DNA of 42,431 nucleotides from JARRJY01 sp037388705 (GCA_037388705.1 JARRJY010000030.1:1-42431); one strand, 5' to 3'. Counted from the first letter of the stretch, positions 1 through 8,185 are shown. Notes: generated from the letters alone by a model not told the origin. Translations and numbers: made by a program.

Positions 1-2
1 CA

Positions 3-161
3 AATGCCAATACACTGATACATGCATTGGTAAAAATGTACCGGGATAATGCCAGCACCCTGACCCCTGATCACCTGTACTCTGCTTTTCACGATTCTCA
101 CCCCCCGGCACCGATACGTGTCAAACATTTATTGTCTAAACTTGGTACAGCTACCGGGTAA
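3..161 (+). CDS. C-terminal end of an M48 (HtpX/Ste24-like) metallopeptidase, partial at left edge
   Basis: An open frame runs in from the left edge and stops with TAA at 159-161, giving the last 52 residues of a protein. The tail contains LYSAFHDSHPPAPIRVKHL, which resembles the C-terminal SHPP region of Ste24/HtpX-type membrane zinc proteases. The catalytic HExxH lies outside the window, so activity cannot be judged. The next gene starts 18 bases downstream on the same strand, and an M48 protease upstream of pterin dehydratase and rsgA is an arrangement I recall from gammaproteobacteria. The assignment rests on the SHPP tail and this context only. Confidence 0.55.
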   Translation, partial: NANTLIHALVKMYRDNASTLTPDHLYSAFHDSHPPAPIRVKHLLSKLGTATG

Positions 162-179
162 AAGTGTAACAGGCTGATC

Positions 180-491
180 ATGAGAATTACCGTCAAAAAA
201 CTGCTATCCATTCTGCTTCTCAGTATTTTCACAACAGCTGGTTATACAGCTGATTTTGAAAACGGAAAATCCCTGCATGATGGGAATTGTATAAACTGCC
301 ATGCAAAACTAGTGGGCGGCGATGGTACAGCAATTTACACACGAGAAGACCGAAAAATTGAATCCTATGCCGCGCTCAATAAACAGGTGCGGCGTTGTCG
401 GGATAGCCTGGGAATGCCCTGGCCGGAAGATCAAATTATAGATGTAATTACCTATTTAAATAAAAGCTTCTACCACTTTGAAGAAGAATGA
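180..491 (+). CDS. Small secreted class I c-type cytochrome
   Basis: 103 residues. An N-terminal signal peptide (basic MRITVKK, hydrophobic core about 8-20, likely cleavage after GYTA) directs it to the periplasm. A single haem-binding CxxCH (CINCH) lies near residue 37, and a C-terminal SLGMPWPEDQ segment offers Met79 as the likely sixth haem ligand. The final helix, DVITYLN, is typical of class I cytochrome c. It presumably carries electrons in the periplasm; the partner is unknown. The last four bases overlap the start of the pterin dehydratase gene (ATGA at 488-491), implying translational coupling. Confidence 0.8.
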   Translation: MRITVKKLLSILLLSIFTTAGYTADFENGKSLHDGNCINCHAKLVGGDGTAIYTREDRKIESYAALNKQVRRCRDSLGMPWPEDQIIDVITYLNKSFYHFEEE

Positions 492-823
492 AGCCGCTTT
501 ATCAACAATCCTGTCAACAGATTTCCAAAGATAGTCCCGCATTGGCGTCAAGCCAGATAAACCAGTACTTAACGAGCATCCCTCAATGGGTGCTCGTTGA
601 TAATAAAGCCATTGAGAGAGATTTTAAATTCAGTGATTATCACCATACCATGGCTTTTGTAAATGCCGTGGCTGAAATTGCCCATCAAGAAGATCATCAT
701 CCGGACCTTGAAGTTAGTTATAATCACTGCAAGGTCATCTATACTACCCATGCCGTGAATGGTCTTAGTATGAATGATTTTATTTGCGCAGCAAAAATCG
801 ATCGTCTTGATTATAATGAATAA
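488..823 (+). CDS. phhB: 4a-hydroxytetrahydrobiopterin dehydratase (pterin-4a-carbinolamine dehydratase)
   Basis: 111 residues, the normal length for the PCD/DCoH family. The hallmark region HQEDHHPDLEVSYNHCKV is present, with the His-His-Pro motif that binds and dehydrates 4a-hydroxytetrahydropterin. It is followed by the conserved VNGLSMNDFICAAKID end. The enzyme regenerates pterin cofactor after aromatic amino acid hydroxylation; in organisms without such hydroxylases it may act in molybdopterin or folate side pathways. No phhA is visible here. It is coupled to the cytochrome gene by a 4-base overlap and followed 18 bases later by rsgA. Confidence 0.88.
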   Translation: MKPLYQQSCQQISKDSPALASSQINQYLTSIPQWVLVDNKAIERDFKFSDYHHTMAFVNAVAEIAHQEDHHPDLEVSYNHCKVIYTTHAVNGLSMNDFICAAKIDRLDYNE

Positions 824-841
824 GAACTTTTAAACAGCCGC

Positions 842-1828
842 ATGGCAAAACGAAAACTCACAAAGCAACAAACTACCCGTATACGCCAGCAACAAGATAA
901 ACTTCGACGGCAATCGAAGAACGAACCTTCCGCTGCGGACACCCAGGCAGGATTATTAATCAGTCATTATGGAAAGACCAGCCTGGTAGAAACTATGCAA
1001 CAGGACATTATTACCTGTATAAACCGTCCAAACCTGCCTCCCCTTGTCTGTGGTGATCATGTCATATGGCAACCCGGTGAAAAACAAAATGAAGGTATTA
1101 TTGTTGCTGTTAATGAGCGTAAGTCGGAACTGGCTCGCCCTGATAACCAGGGTAGAAAACGTATTATTGCAGCAAACATTGATCAAATCCTGGTTATTAC
1201 TGCGGCAAAACCAGAATTGAATGAAGGCTTGCTGGATAGATACCTGGTTGCTGCTGAACTGACAGGAATTACACCGGTAATTATTTTTAATAAAACTGAC
1301 CTGTTATCCGAAACTGAATTTACAGGTTACCTACAACGGCTTGAAGAATACCAGGATATTGGTTACCAGGTAATTTTTGCAAGTTGTAAACGACAGCACG
1401 GGCTCGATGAATTACATCATTGCCTGCATGGTAAAACCAGTATTTTTGTTGGCCAGTCTGGTGTAGGTAAATCATCATTGGTAAACAACCTGTTGCCAGA
1501 AGCAAACGCAGACACTGCTGAGGTTTCAGAGGCAACCGGTAAAGGTCAGCATACGACAACTACCGCTCGCCTTTATCATTTACCAGGTGACGAGGGCGAG
1601 CTAATTGACTCACCTGGAATACGTGAGTTTGGGTTATGGCAGATTGATAAAGCGCAGTTAACAAATGGTTTCAGGGAATTTACCGGGTATGCGGAACAGT
1701 GTAAATTCAGAAACTGTTTACACCTTAATGAACCAGGTTGTGCAATACAACAAGCGGTAAAAGAACACAAAATTTCCGGGAAGCGACTCGATAGTTACCA
1801 TCGAATTCTTGCAAGCCTGGGTGACTAA
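842..1828 (+). CDS. rsgA: Small ribosomal subunit biogenesis GTPase RsgA
   Basis: 328 residues. It shows the circularly permuted GTPase order diagnostic of RsgA/YjeQ: G4 (NKTDL, 150-154) precedes G1 (GQSGVGKS, 204-211) and G3 (DSPG, 256-259). An N-terminal basic segment and OB fold precede the GTPase, and a C-terminal zinc knuckle uses C287, C292, H294 and C300. RsgA checks late 30S maturation and is released by GTP hydrolysis. Its stop codon directly abuts that of recR on the other strand (1828/1829), with no terminator between them. Confidence 0.95.
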   Translation: MAKRKLTKQQTTRIRQQQDKLRRQSKNEPSAADTQAGLLISHYGKTSLVETMQQDIITCINRPNLPPLVCGDHVIWQPGEKQNEGIIVAVNERKSELARPDNQGRKRIIAANIDQILVITAAKPELNEGLLDRYLVAAELTGITPVIIFNKTDLLSETEFTGYLQRLEEYQDIGYQVIFASCKRQHGLDELHHCLHGKTSIFVGQSGVGKSSLVNNLLPEANADTAEVSEATGKGQHTTTTARLYHLPGDEGELIDSPGIREFGLWQIDKAQLTNGFREFTGYAEQCKFRNCLHLNEPGCAIQQAVKEHKISGKRLDSYHRILASLGD

Positions 1829-2425
1829 TCAAACCTCACTACGTGCATCGAAAGCACGCGACAAGGTGGTGCCATTAACATATTCCAGCTCACCACCCAT
1901 GGGTACCCCGTGAGCAATACGTGTAACTTTTATTCCACGTGAGGCGACAAGCTCGGCAATGTAATGCGCGGTAGCCTCACCTTCGACTGTTGGATTGGTA
2001 GCAAGAATCACCTCTTTCACTTCGCCTTCATCAAGACGCTGCGCCAGTTTATCCAGGCCAATATCAGCAGGTCCAATCCCGTCCAGTGGAGAGAGGTGGC
2101 CCATTAATACAAAGAACAAACCACTATAAGCCGTAGCCTGGGTTATATTGGGCACATCAGCTGGAGACTCAACAACACAAAGTTGAGAACGATCCCGCTT
2201 TGGGCTGCTGCATAATGAACAGACGTCCAGTTCAGTCAGCGTTCGGCATTGCTGGCATTGACCAATTTGCTCAACGGCCTTGTTTAAACTTTCTGCCAGT
2301 TGTTTTGCACCATCGCGATTTCGTTGTAACAGATGATAGGCCATGCGTTGTGCAGACTTGGGGCCCACCCCTGGCAAACAACGTAAGGCTTCGATTAACT
2401 CCGACAATATTGGACTGGCTGACAT
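1829..2425 (-). CDS. recR: Recombination protein RecR
   Basis: 198 residues, full length. It has an N-terminal helix-hairpin-helix (LPGVGPKSAQRMAYHL), a four-cysteine zinc finger (C57, C60, C69, C72), and a TOPRIM domain from about residue 80 with the ATNPTVEGEATAHYI segment. The C-terminal half includes RIAHGVPMGGELEYVNGTTL. RecR acts with RecF and RecO to load RecA at single-stranded gaps. It lies 14 bases downstream of ybaB in the conserved dnaX-ybaB-recR operon, read from the minus strand. Confidence 0.96.
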   Translation of the reverse strand: MSASPILSELIEALRCLPGVGPKSAQRMAYHLLQRNRDGAKQLAESLNKAVEQIGQCQQCRTLTELDVCSLCSSPKRDRSQLCVVESPADVPNITQATAYSGLFFVLMGHLSPLDGIGPADIGLDKLAQRLDEGEVKEVILATNPTVEGEATAHYIAELVASRGIKVTRIAHGVPMGGELEYVNGTTLSRAFDARSEV

Positions 2426-2439
2426 AGCTTGTTTGTTAT

Positions 2440-2760
2440 CTAGAAAGGTAATTTCATGCCTGGTGGCAAACCCATACCAGCCGTTAAGCCTGCCATTTTT
2501 TCCTGTGTTGTTTTTTCAACCTGGCGTACGGCATCGTTTACAGCTGCTGCAACCAGGTCTTCCAGCATTTCCTTGTCATCACCCACCAGGCTATCATCAA
2601 TCTCAATTCGTTTAACATCGTGACGACAGGTCATGGTCACTTTCACCATGCCACCGCCCGATTGTCCGGTAACTTCAATGTTTGCCATTTCTTCCTGGGC
2701 TTTTTGCATATTGGCCTGCATTTGCTGGGCCTGTTTCATCAAGTTGCCTAAACCTTTCAT
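2440..2760 (-). CDS. ybaB: YbaB/EbfC family nucleoid-associated protein
   Basis: 106 residues, the usual length of the family. The N-terminal half is a Met/Gln-rich amphipathic helix (MKGLGNLMKQAQQMQANMQ), followed by GGGMVKVTMTCRHDVKRIEID and a C-terminal helix. It forms dimers that bind DNA. The position between dnaX and recR is the classic arrangement. A 23-base gap separates it from dnaX. Confidence 0.94.
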   Translation of the reverse strand: MKGLGNLMKQAQQMQANMQKAQEEMANIEVTGQSGGGMVKVTMTCRHDVKRIEIDDSLVGDDKEMLEDLVAAAVNDAVRQVEKTTQEKMAGLTAGMGLPPGMKLPF

Positions 2761-2783
2761 TACTTTAACCTCGATCTTTAAAA

Positions 2784-4328
2784 TTACGTTTCATCTACAA
2801 CCTGGACAGAATTCGGTTTAACTGTACCGTTAAAAGCTTCCAGTATTGATTGTACATTACTATCGTTTTTAATTTCGCTTTCAGCATGTGCCTGCTTTTC
2901 TTCTGCAACACGGTGATCACGTTGCGCCGGCGTTTCAGTATCAATAGCCTGTACTTCGATACTTATACGAAGTTCCTTGCCAAACAGTTTTATTAACTCA
3001 TCCTGGATACGCGCCTGGCGTTCTTTCGTCAGCATGGGTGCACTGGCGGGTTCAAGCGCAAGAATAAAGTGATCATTATCCTGGCTAACCAGCGCACAAT
3101 TCATGGCCAGTTGTTTATCAACACCACCGAGAGAAAGGCTTGCAACAATATCATGCCATTCGTTACTTTCTTCTTTCACCGCTGTTGCTTTAACCGGTGC
3201 TTCGACTTTCTTAATAACTTCCTGCTGAGCCACATTTGCTGATTCAACAGCGGGTGCCGGTTCAGGTACTGACTTTTTTACAGATTGTACCTGGCTGCTG
3301 CTAGTAGTGTTTGCGCTCATTTCTTCCGGGCGGAAAGCCAACATGCGCAACAAGACCATTTCCAGCCCGGCGCGAGAATCCGCTAAAGCTTCCAGTGTTT
3401 CTTTATCGCCCATGCTTTCATCATAGGAATCCGGTACCTGTTGCATCAGTGCGATGTAATGTAACTGGCTGATAAGTTCTGCAAGAATTTCTTCAAAATC
3501 CGGTGCCTGTTCCGCCAGCTCGTTTACGGCAGACAGTACAGTTGAAGCCTGACCATCAGCCAGGGCAGTTAACAGCTTTTGCACCTGGCCACGGTCCAGG
3601 GTTCCCAACATGGAACGCACTTCGACATCATTAACCTGCCCACCACCAAACGCGATAGCCTGGTCAAGCAGGCTCAAGGCATCACGCATACTGCCGTCAG
3701 CTGCCCTGGCCAATTGGGCAAGACCTGCAACTTCGAAATCAATACCTTCGCGACCAAGAATATCCTGCAGGTAATCCTGGATTTGATCGGCTGGTAGTCG
3801 ACGTAAATTAAACTGTAAACAGCGCGATAAAATCGTAACCGGCAATTTCTGGGGATCAGTGGTTGCCAGCAAGAATTTTACATGTGGTGGTGGTTCTTCC
3901 AGCGTTTTCAACAAGGCGTTGAAACTATGGTTGGAAAGCATGTGCACCTCGTCGATGAGGTATACCTTGTAGCGTCCACGCGTGGGGGCATATTGAACAT
4001 TATCCAGTAACTCGCGGGTGTCTTCAACCTTGGTACGTGAAGCGGCATCCACTTCGATCAAATCAACAAACCGCCCTTCATCAATTTCCCTGCAGGCTGT
4101 GCATTCACCGCAAGGCGTTGAACTGACACCCTGCTCACAATTCAGCGATTTGGCCAGGATCCGCGCAATGGTGGTTTTACCCACACCACGCGTACCCGTG
4201 AACAAAAAGGCATGATGTAGACGATCAGCATCCAGTGCGTTGATCAGGGCACGTAGTACATGCGTCTGCCCCACCATTTCAGCAAACTTTCGAGGACGCC
4301 ACTTACGGGCAAGGACCTGGTAACTCAT
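2784..4328 (-). CDS. dnaX: DNA polymerase III subunits tau/gamma
   Basis: 514 residues as the full (tau) product, shorter than the 643 of E. coli. The AAA+ clamp-loader module carries Walker A GTRGVGKT (45-52), the zinc-binding cysteines C64, C73, C76 and C79, Walker B KVYLIDEVH (about 121-129), and a sensor region (LATTDPQKLPVTILSRC). The conserved part ends near LLRMLAFRPEE, followed by a low-complexity linker and a C-terminal tau-specific domain. A slippery A AAA AAG heptamer lies in frame in the linker (see the separate entry), so a shorter gamma form is predicted. SRP RNA is encoded just upstream on the same strand, and ybaB and recR follow. Confidence 0.96.
   Translation of the reverse strand: MSYQVLARKWRPRKFAEMVGQTHVLRALINALDADRLHHAFLFTGTRGVGKTTIARILAKSLNCEQGVSSTPCGECTACREIDEGRFVDLIEVDAASRTKVEDTRELLDNVQYAPTRGRYKVYLIDEVHMLSNHSFNALLKTLEEPPPHVKFLLATTDPQKLPVTILSRCLQFNLRRLPADQIQDYLQDILGREGIDFEVAGLAQLARAADGSMRDALSLLDQAIAFGGGQVNDVEVRSMLGTLDRGQVQKLLTALADGQASTVLSAVNELAEQAPDFEEILAELISQLHYIALMQQVPDSYDESMGDKETLEALADSRAGLEMVLLRMLAFRPEEMSANTTSSSQVQSVKKSVPEPAPAVESANVAQQEVIKKVEAPVKATAVKEESNEWHDIVASLSLGGVDKQLAMNCALVSQDNDHFILALEPASAPMLTKERQARIQDELIKLFGKELRISIEVQAIDTETPAQRDHRVAEEKQAHAESEIKNDSNVQSILEAFNGTVKPNSVQVVDET
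3262..3279 (-). promoter_or_regulatory. dnaX: Probable programmed -1 ribosomal frameshift site in dnaX
   Basis: On the minus strand, bases 3279-3273 read A AAA AAG. They sit in exact X XXY YYZ register with the dnaX frame (codons 350-352 are GTA AAA AAG). After a -1 slip the codons are GTC AGT ACC TGA, so the shifted product ends as Val-Ser-Thr after residue 352, giving about 355 residues. An AGG-containing stretch lies about 10 bases upstream, as in the E. coli signal. I see only weak pairing downstream (GCTG/CAGC), so the stimulatory hairpin is uncertain. The heptamer is the same as the known E. coli dnaX site and lies in the equivalent linker (KKS context). Confidence 0.7.
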
Positions 4329-4418
4329 TGATTTATAGTAAAAGTTAACAAAATAATTGAATAAGTCATTCTAGCCTGAATATGGGGGCAGGCACTAGGG
4401 GTAGCGACGGGAAATTAA

Positions 4419-4533
4419 GGTGGCAACCCGAACCAGCCGCACCCCGGCGCCCGAGTCTACCGCTGTGGCTGCTCCCTTCCGGGCCTGACCAGGTTCACGG
4501 CTTATCGTCGCGAGGGGACCAATCCGGGTCACC
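4419..4533 (-). ncRNA. ffs: Signal recognition particle 4.5S RNA (small bacterial type)
   Basis: The minus strand contains the conserved SRP hairpin core: GAACCTGGTCAGGCCCGGAA followed by GGGAGCAGCCACAG. These are the symmetric and asymmetric internal loops around the GGAA tetraloop where Ffh binds. The flanks pair: GGTGACCCGGA at the 5' end with TTCGGGTTGCCACC at the 3' end, giving about 115 nt, close to the 114 nt of E. coli. The ends are my estimate from that pairing. It lies upstream of dnaX on the same strand, a common position. Confidence 0.93.
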
Positions 4534-4639
4534 ATTGAGGCGCGAAGCTTACCATGTCTTACAGGGGTATCCAAAATCAATCTTGTTGCTGATAATCTTG
4601 CAAGTAAATTACAAACCTGTCCCAAGGAAACTCATAACA

Positions 4640-5275
4640 ATGCCATACCGACATCTTGTCCTGACAGTCATAATATTCAGCATCAATATACCTGCCTCCC
4701 ATGGCAATGTCTTTGTAAATCCCAAAAGCACTCAACTTAATTTATACCTGGGTAACCTAAAGGCAGATGAAGAAACTGGCGTGCTTGAAGATTCCAGCTC
4801 ACATGTCGCTATCGGACTGGCCAGCAGTTCTCAATCCCGGGTTCACCCGTATTTTGCGATAGATGTGGAAATTTGGGGGCTGGCCAGCGAGTTCAGAAAT
4901 ACCCTGCCCGCTCCATTGTTTGTTTCTGTCAATGATGAAATGCAACTGGATACCGCCGCAATTACCCTCGGCGCACGTTTACTCTATCCATACGATTCAC
5001 CTTATCATTTATATATTAGTGGTGGATACGGTTATTTTATGAGCAGAATAAGAGTCTATGCCAACTTGTTTGGTATCCCCGGCTATTATGAAGATACCTC
5101 TGAAGAATTTGCTCCGTACATCGGTGCCGGTATTACCTTTAATCTTGGTTATCGCCAGACCCTGGATATTTTTTATCGAAAATGGCAGAACCGGGGTGAT
5201 TTTCAGCGTTTTAATATTCCCGAGACTGATCTAGGCGGTGAAGCATTTGGCATTGGGTTCGGCATGTACTGGTAA
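4640..5275 (+). CDS. Small outer-membrane beta-barrel family protein
   Basis: 211 residues from ATG 4640, chosen because AAGGAAA lies about 10 bases upstream and the product then starts with a signal peptide (MPYRHLVLTVIIFSINIPASHG). The longer open frame upstream crosses the SRP RNA and is not credible. The mature part alternates short hydrophobic and polar stretches rich in Gly, Tyr and Phe (ISGGYGYFMSRI, YIGAGITFNLGYRQTLDIFY) and ends in FGMYW. An aromatic last residue is the usual signal for outer-membrane insertion. No specific ligand or family name can be assigned. Its last 73 bases overlap, tail to tail, the 3' end of the GGDEF/EAL gene. Confidence 0.7.
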   Translation: MPYRHLVLTVIIFSINIPASHGNVFVNPKSTQLNLYLGNLKADEETGVLEDSSSHVAIGLASSSQSRVHPYFAIDVEIWGLASEFRNTLPAPLFVSVNDEMQLDTAAITLGARLLYPYDSPYHLYISGGYGYFMSRIRVYANLFGIPGYYEDTSEEFAPYIGAGITFNLGYRQTLDIFYRKWQNRGDFQRFNIPETDLGGEAFGIGFGMYW

Positions 5276-7818
5276 TTGCTGTAACCTGTTTTGAACCAAG
5301 GTAACCGGGCTAAGGATGACCACAGTTGAGCGTCACAGGGCTTGCCAAACATATAGCCTTGCACCTTGTCACAGCCATACCTTTTAACCATGTCAAAAAG
5401 ACCCCGGTGCTCAATGCCTTCTGCAACCACTGTAAGCCCGAGATTGTGTCCCAGGTTAATCGTTGATTGAACGATGACTTCGTCACTATCATCACGTTCC
5501 ATATCAAGCACAAAAGACTTGTCAATTTTTAATTCAACAACAGGAAGCTGTTTAAGGTAGGAAAGCGATGAGAAGCCAGTTCCAAAATCATCAATCGCCA
5601 GCTTTACTCCCATCTTGTTAAGTGTATCAAGTACCTGGATTGAACGGGCAGGATTATTCATCATCCCGGTTTCTGTAATCTCAAGGGTCAGGTAGTTGCT
5701 TGCAAGCTGGTGTTGATCAAGTAACTGTTTGACTTGTTGGCAGAGTGATTTATTTGCAAGATCATAGACAGACAGGTTTACAGAAACCGTCAAATAGTGT
5801 CCAAGATCATGACAAAATTTACATTGTTTTATTGCCTGGTCCATCACCCACAAGGACAGTTTATTAATAACACCGGCATATTCGGCTAATTCGATTATTT
5901 TATCCGGTTGAATATATCCATGCCTTGGGTGATACCATCGCAACAAGGCCTCGGCACCGGTTATGTTTTCCCCATCAACATTAATTAATGGGTGATAGTA
6001 AAGTTTCAGTTCATCCTCGTTAATTGCAGTGTGTAAATCATTAACCAGGGAAAGACGGTTCTTGCTATAAAAATCCTCATTAGGATCGTAGCTGGCAAAG
6101 CCTGTGCGGTTACGTTTAGCCATATACATGGCAATATCCGCATGCTGCAACAAGGTTTGAGCATCTTCTCCATCGTCTGGATAGCAAACAATACCAATAC
6201 TGACACCAATGTTTAATTCTCGTCCGTCTATATTAAATGGCTCACTAAAACTCTCGCAGATTGTTTTTGCCAGTTTCTGTGCTTCACTTGCATTTGTGTC
6301 CGGAAGAAGAATGGCATATTCATCACCACCGAGGCGGGCTACGGTATCAGCCTTACGTATCTTGTTAGAAATACGCTCACCTGCTTTGATTAACAGAATA
6401 TCACCTACTGCATGACCTAATGAATCGTTCACATCCTTAAAGTTATCAATATCCATGAAGAATATGGTAAAAGTTTTGTTCTCTCGCTCTGCGGTAAGTA
6501 ACTGGTATTCTATTCGCTGGTTGAGCATAAAACGATTCGGTAATCCTGTCAGGTGGTCATGCAATGCCTGGTGCTGAAGATCATTTTGACGCTGGCTGAC
6601 TTCCTCATCCATCTCTTTAAAAGCTTCTATCAGATAACTGATTTCACGAGTTTTACCTGAAACCAGTTGAGGAGAATTTAAATTGAAAGCCCTGGATTTA
6701 AGGGCCTGGGTAACACTGGAAATTGGCTTAAAGACCATTCTGTCAAGCGAATAGATTACTGCTACGATGAAAAACATAAACAACACAATTACCGTAAACA
6801 AAAGCATGCTCAATGTGTCGGCACTATTCCTTACCTGCATTGCAACTGTTTCTTCCTGTGAAATTAATTGTTTTTCAATAGACAGTATAAAATCAGAAAT
6901 GCTATCAGCTTGTGGGATTATAACTGTTTTCATTAGATGACTGTCTGTCCGCCACTTGTCTGATTCAGAAATCTCTCTGACCTGCTGAAACAAGCTGTAC
7001 CATTCCGGAGCATTTTTCTTTATGGACTGTATGGCATACTCTGCTTCGAAACTGTCTTCGTTGATATAAAGTTTCTCAATGGTTACAACATTCTTCATAA
7101 ATTGCTGGTGTAGATCGTTTAACGAAGCGGCCTGCAAAAGTAAAATCTCAGTGGAAAATGAAGCCAGGCGGTTTGCAAGGTAAATACGCATCTGAGAAAT
7201 ATGTTTTAACCAGAGACTATGTGTTTTTAATAACAAGGGATAAAGATTTTCTGAAACCGGTTTAAGTGATCCTGATTCAATTTCAGTAATTAAAATCTGT
7301 AAATAATTTGTTACTTCATTCTGTGGTTCGCTCATTCCAAATGCTGATAATGCCATTCCAGGATATTGCCTGTTAATATCCATCCTTGATGCTGACAAAT
7401 CATAAATACTTTCATTTAGCATCAAAAAACGTTTTCCAAGGCTATTAACTTCAGCGATAAGCTTGCTATCAACATTGGCTTTTTCAAGCCGCTCGGATAG
7501 TTTGCTTGCCTTAAGGTGTGACTCAGTGATCAGTTGATGCGTTATCTCGGCAGAATTGCCATGAGTAGGATCCAGTAAGAAGAGATCAATATTATTGTAT
7601 ATTTCAACTAAATTATCACGGATGTCATCAAGTAAACTTAATTCTTCATGAATATAGGCAAGTTCATCTGAGACTTTATTTCTGGTTGAAACAATACCTG
7701 CGTAATAAAAAAGAACAACAGAAATAACTATGATTCCGAGAACCAGGGATAAGGTAATATATCTTTTACGCAGGCTAACCGGTTCATCACGGTTTTGCTG
7801 CCTGAAAAGTGACAACAT
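5203..7818 (-). CDS. Membrane-bound GGDEF/EAL cyclic-di-GMP enzyme with periplasmic sensor domain
   Basis: 871 residues. Transmembrane segments at about 20-40 and 336-357 enclose a helical periplasmic region of roughly 295 residues. A HAMP-like linker follows (about 358-410), then a GGDEF domain (about 420-585) and an EAL domain (about 600-845). The diguanylate cyclase signature reads GGDEY (497-501), a Phe-to-Tyr variant. A product-inhibition I-site RxxD (R488, D491) is intact five residues before it. The EAL side keeps EALLRW, VNLS, EITE, DDFGTGFSSL, KIDKSF, AEGIEH and QGY, so phosphodiesterase activity is likely. Net direction (synthesis or breakdown) cannot be told. The gene is transcribed alone, away from tRNA-Ser. 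Confidence 0.9.
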   Translation of the reverse strand: MLSLFRQQNRDEPVSLRKRYITLSLVLGIIVISVVLFYYAGIVSTRNKVSDELAYIHEELSLLDDIRDNLVEIYNNIDLFLLDPTHGNSAEITHQLITESHLKASKLSERLEKANVDSKLIAEVNSLGKRFLMLNESIYDLSASRMDINRQYPGMALSAFGMSEPQNEVTNYLQILITEIESGSLKPVSENLYPLLLKTHSLWLKHISQMRIYLANRLASFSTEILLLQAASLNDLHQQFMKNVVTIEKLYINEDSFEAEYAIQSIKKNAPEWYSLFQQVREISESDKWRTDSHLMKTVIIPQADSISDFILSIEKQLISQEETVAMQVRNSADTLSMLLFTVIVLFMFFIVAVIYSLDRMVFKPISSVTQALKSRAFNLNSPQLVSGKTREISYLIEAFKEMDEEVSQRQNDLQHQALHDHLTGLPNRFMLNQRIEYQLLTAERENKTFTIFFMDIDNFKDVNDSLGHAVGDILLIKAGERISNKIRKADTVARLGGDEYAILLPDTNASEAQKLAKTICESFSEPFNIDGRELNIGVSIGIVCYPDDGEDAQTLLQHADIAMYMAKRNRTGFASYDPNEDFYSKNRLSLVNDLHTAINEDELKLYYHPLINVDGENITGAEALLRWYHPRHGYIQPDKIIELAEYAGVINKLSLWVMDQAIKQCKFCHDLGHYLTVSVNLSVYDLANKSLCQQVKQLLDQHQLASNYLTLEITETGMMNNPARSIQVLDTLNKMGVKLAIDDFGTGFSSLSYLKQLPVVELKIDKSFVLDMERDDSDEVIVQSTINLGHNLGLTVVAEGIEHRGLFDMVKRYGCDKVQGYMFGKPCDAQLWSSLARLPWFKTGYSNYQYMPNPMPNASPPRSVSGILKR

Positions 7819-7980
7819 AATACACTCTTAAAATTTGTGGGGGGTTATAGCAGGCATATTATTACGTAAATTGCTGATTTTTAAAATATAGCTTTTTTAC
7901 AAGGCATGCAATGTGCACTTACACATGCATCGTAATTGTTGAGTAAAAATGAAAGATTTTACAACCCGCATCTCATTACC

Positions 7981-7993
7981 GAGTAAATTACTC
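7981..7993. repeat. 13-bp perfect inverted repeat upstream of the GGDEF/EAL gene
   Basis: GAGTAAATTACTC: 6-bp arms around a single A, about 165 bp upstream of the GGDEF/EAL start and 54 bp from tRNA-Ser. It could be an operator or part of the trailer after the tRNA. No known regulator is indicated. The rest of 7819-8046 is AT-rich with no gene; a shorter imperfect inverted repeat lies at about 7905-7930. Confidence 0.3.
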
Positions 7994-8046
7994 AGAAAAC
8001 AGATCGCTTTGCCGGGGATAGCTCCGTAGAGCTTGTCAGTAGGAAC

Positions 8047-8137
8047 TGGCGGAGAAGGAGGGATTCGAACCCTCGATACGGTATTACCGTATACACACTT
8101 TCCAGGCGTGCTCCTTCAACCACTCGGACACTTCTCC
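8047..8137 (-). tRNA. tRNA-Ser (anticodon GGA)
   Basis: The minus strand reads GGAGAAG as the 5' acceptor arm, GTCCGAGTGGTTGAAGGAGC in the D-arm, and the anticodon loop CTGGAAA (GGA anticodon, decoding UCC/UCU). A long class II variable arm (TACGGTAATACCGTA) is typical of serine tRNA, followed by the T-arm GGTTCGAATCC, the 3' acceptor CTTCTCC, discriminator G and an encoded CCA (8047-8049). Length is 91 nt with CCA. A possible -10 TATATT lies at 8151-8156, inside an inverted repeat. I see no clear -35. Confidence 0.96.
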
Positions 8138-8144
8138 AGAAGAA

Positions 8145-8185
8145 TTTGGCAATATAGAGGGAATTTCGGCCCTACTATTGCCAAA
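8145..8185. repeat. Inverted repeat overlapping the presumed tRNA-Ser promoter
   Basis: TTTGGCAATA (8145-8154) and TATTGCCAAA (8176-8185) are perfect 10-bp inverted copies separated by 21 bases. The interior adds GGG/CCC pairing after a small bulge. The left arm overlaps the TATATT that would serve as -10 for the tRNA. It could be a protein-binding site or a transcribed hairpin. There is no T-tract, so it is not an intrinsic terminator. Confidence 0.55.

Noticed and set aside
4332..4361. dnaX promoter TTCAAT / TATAAA
   Set aside because: The predicted start would fall inside the dnaX start codon; transcription from the SRP region is more likely.
4382..4639. N-terminal extension of the outer-membrane barrel frame
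   Set aside because: It runs across the SRP RNA gene in antisense; the signal peptide and ribosome site place the start at 4640.
8020..8033. AGCTC/GAGCT stem downstream of tRNA-Ser as a terminator
   Set aside because: The stem is 5 bp with no T-run on the minus strand.
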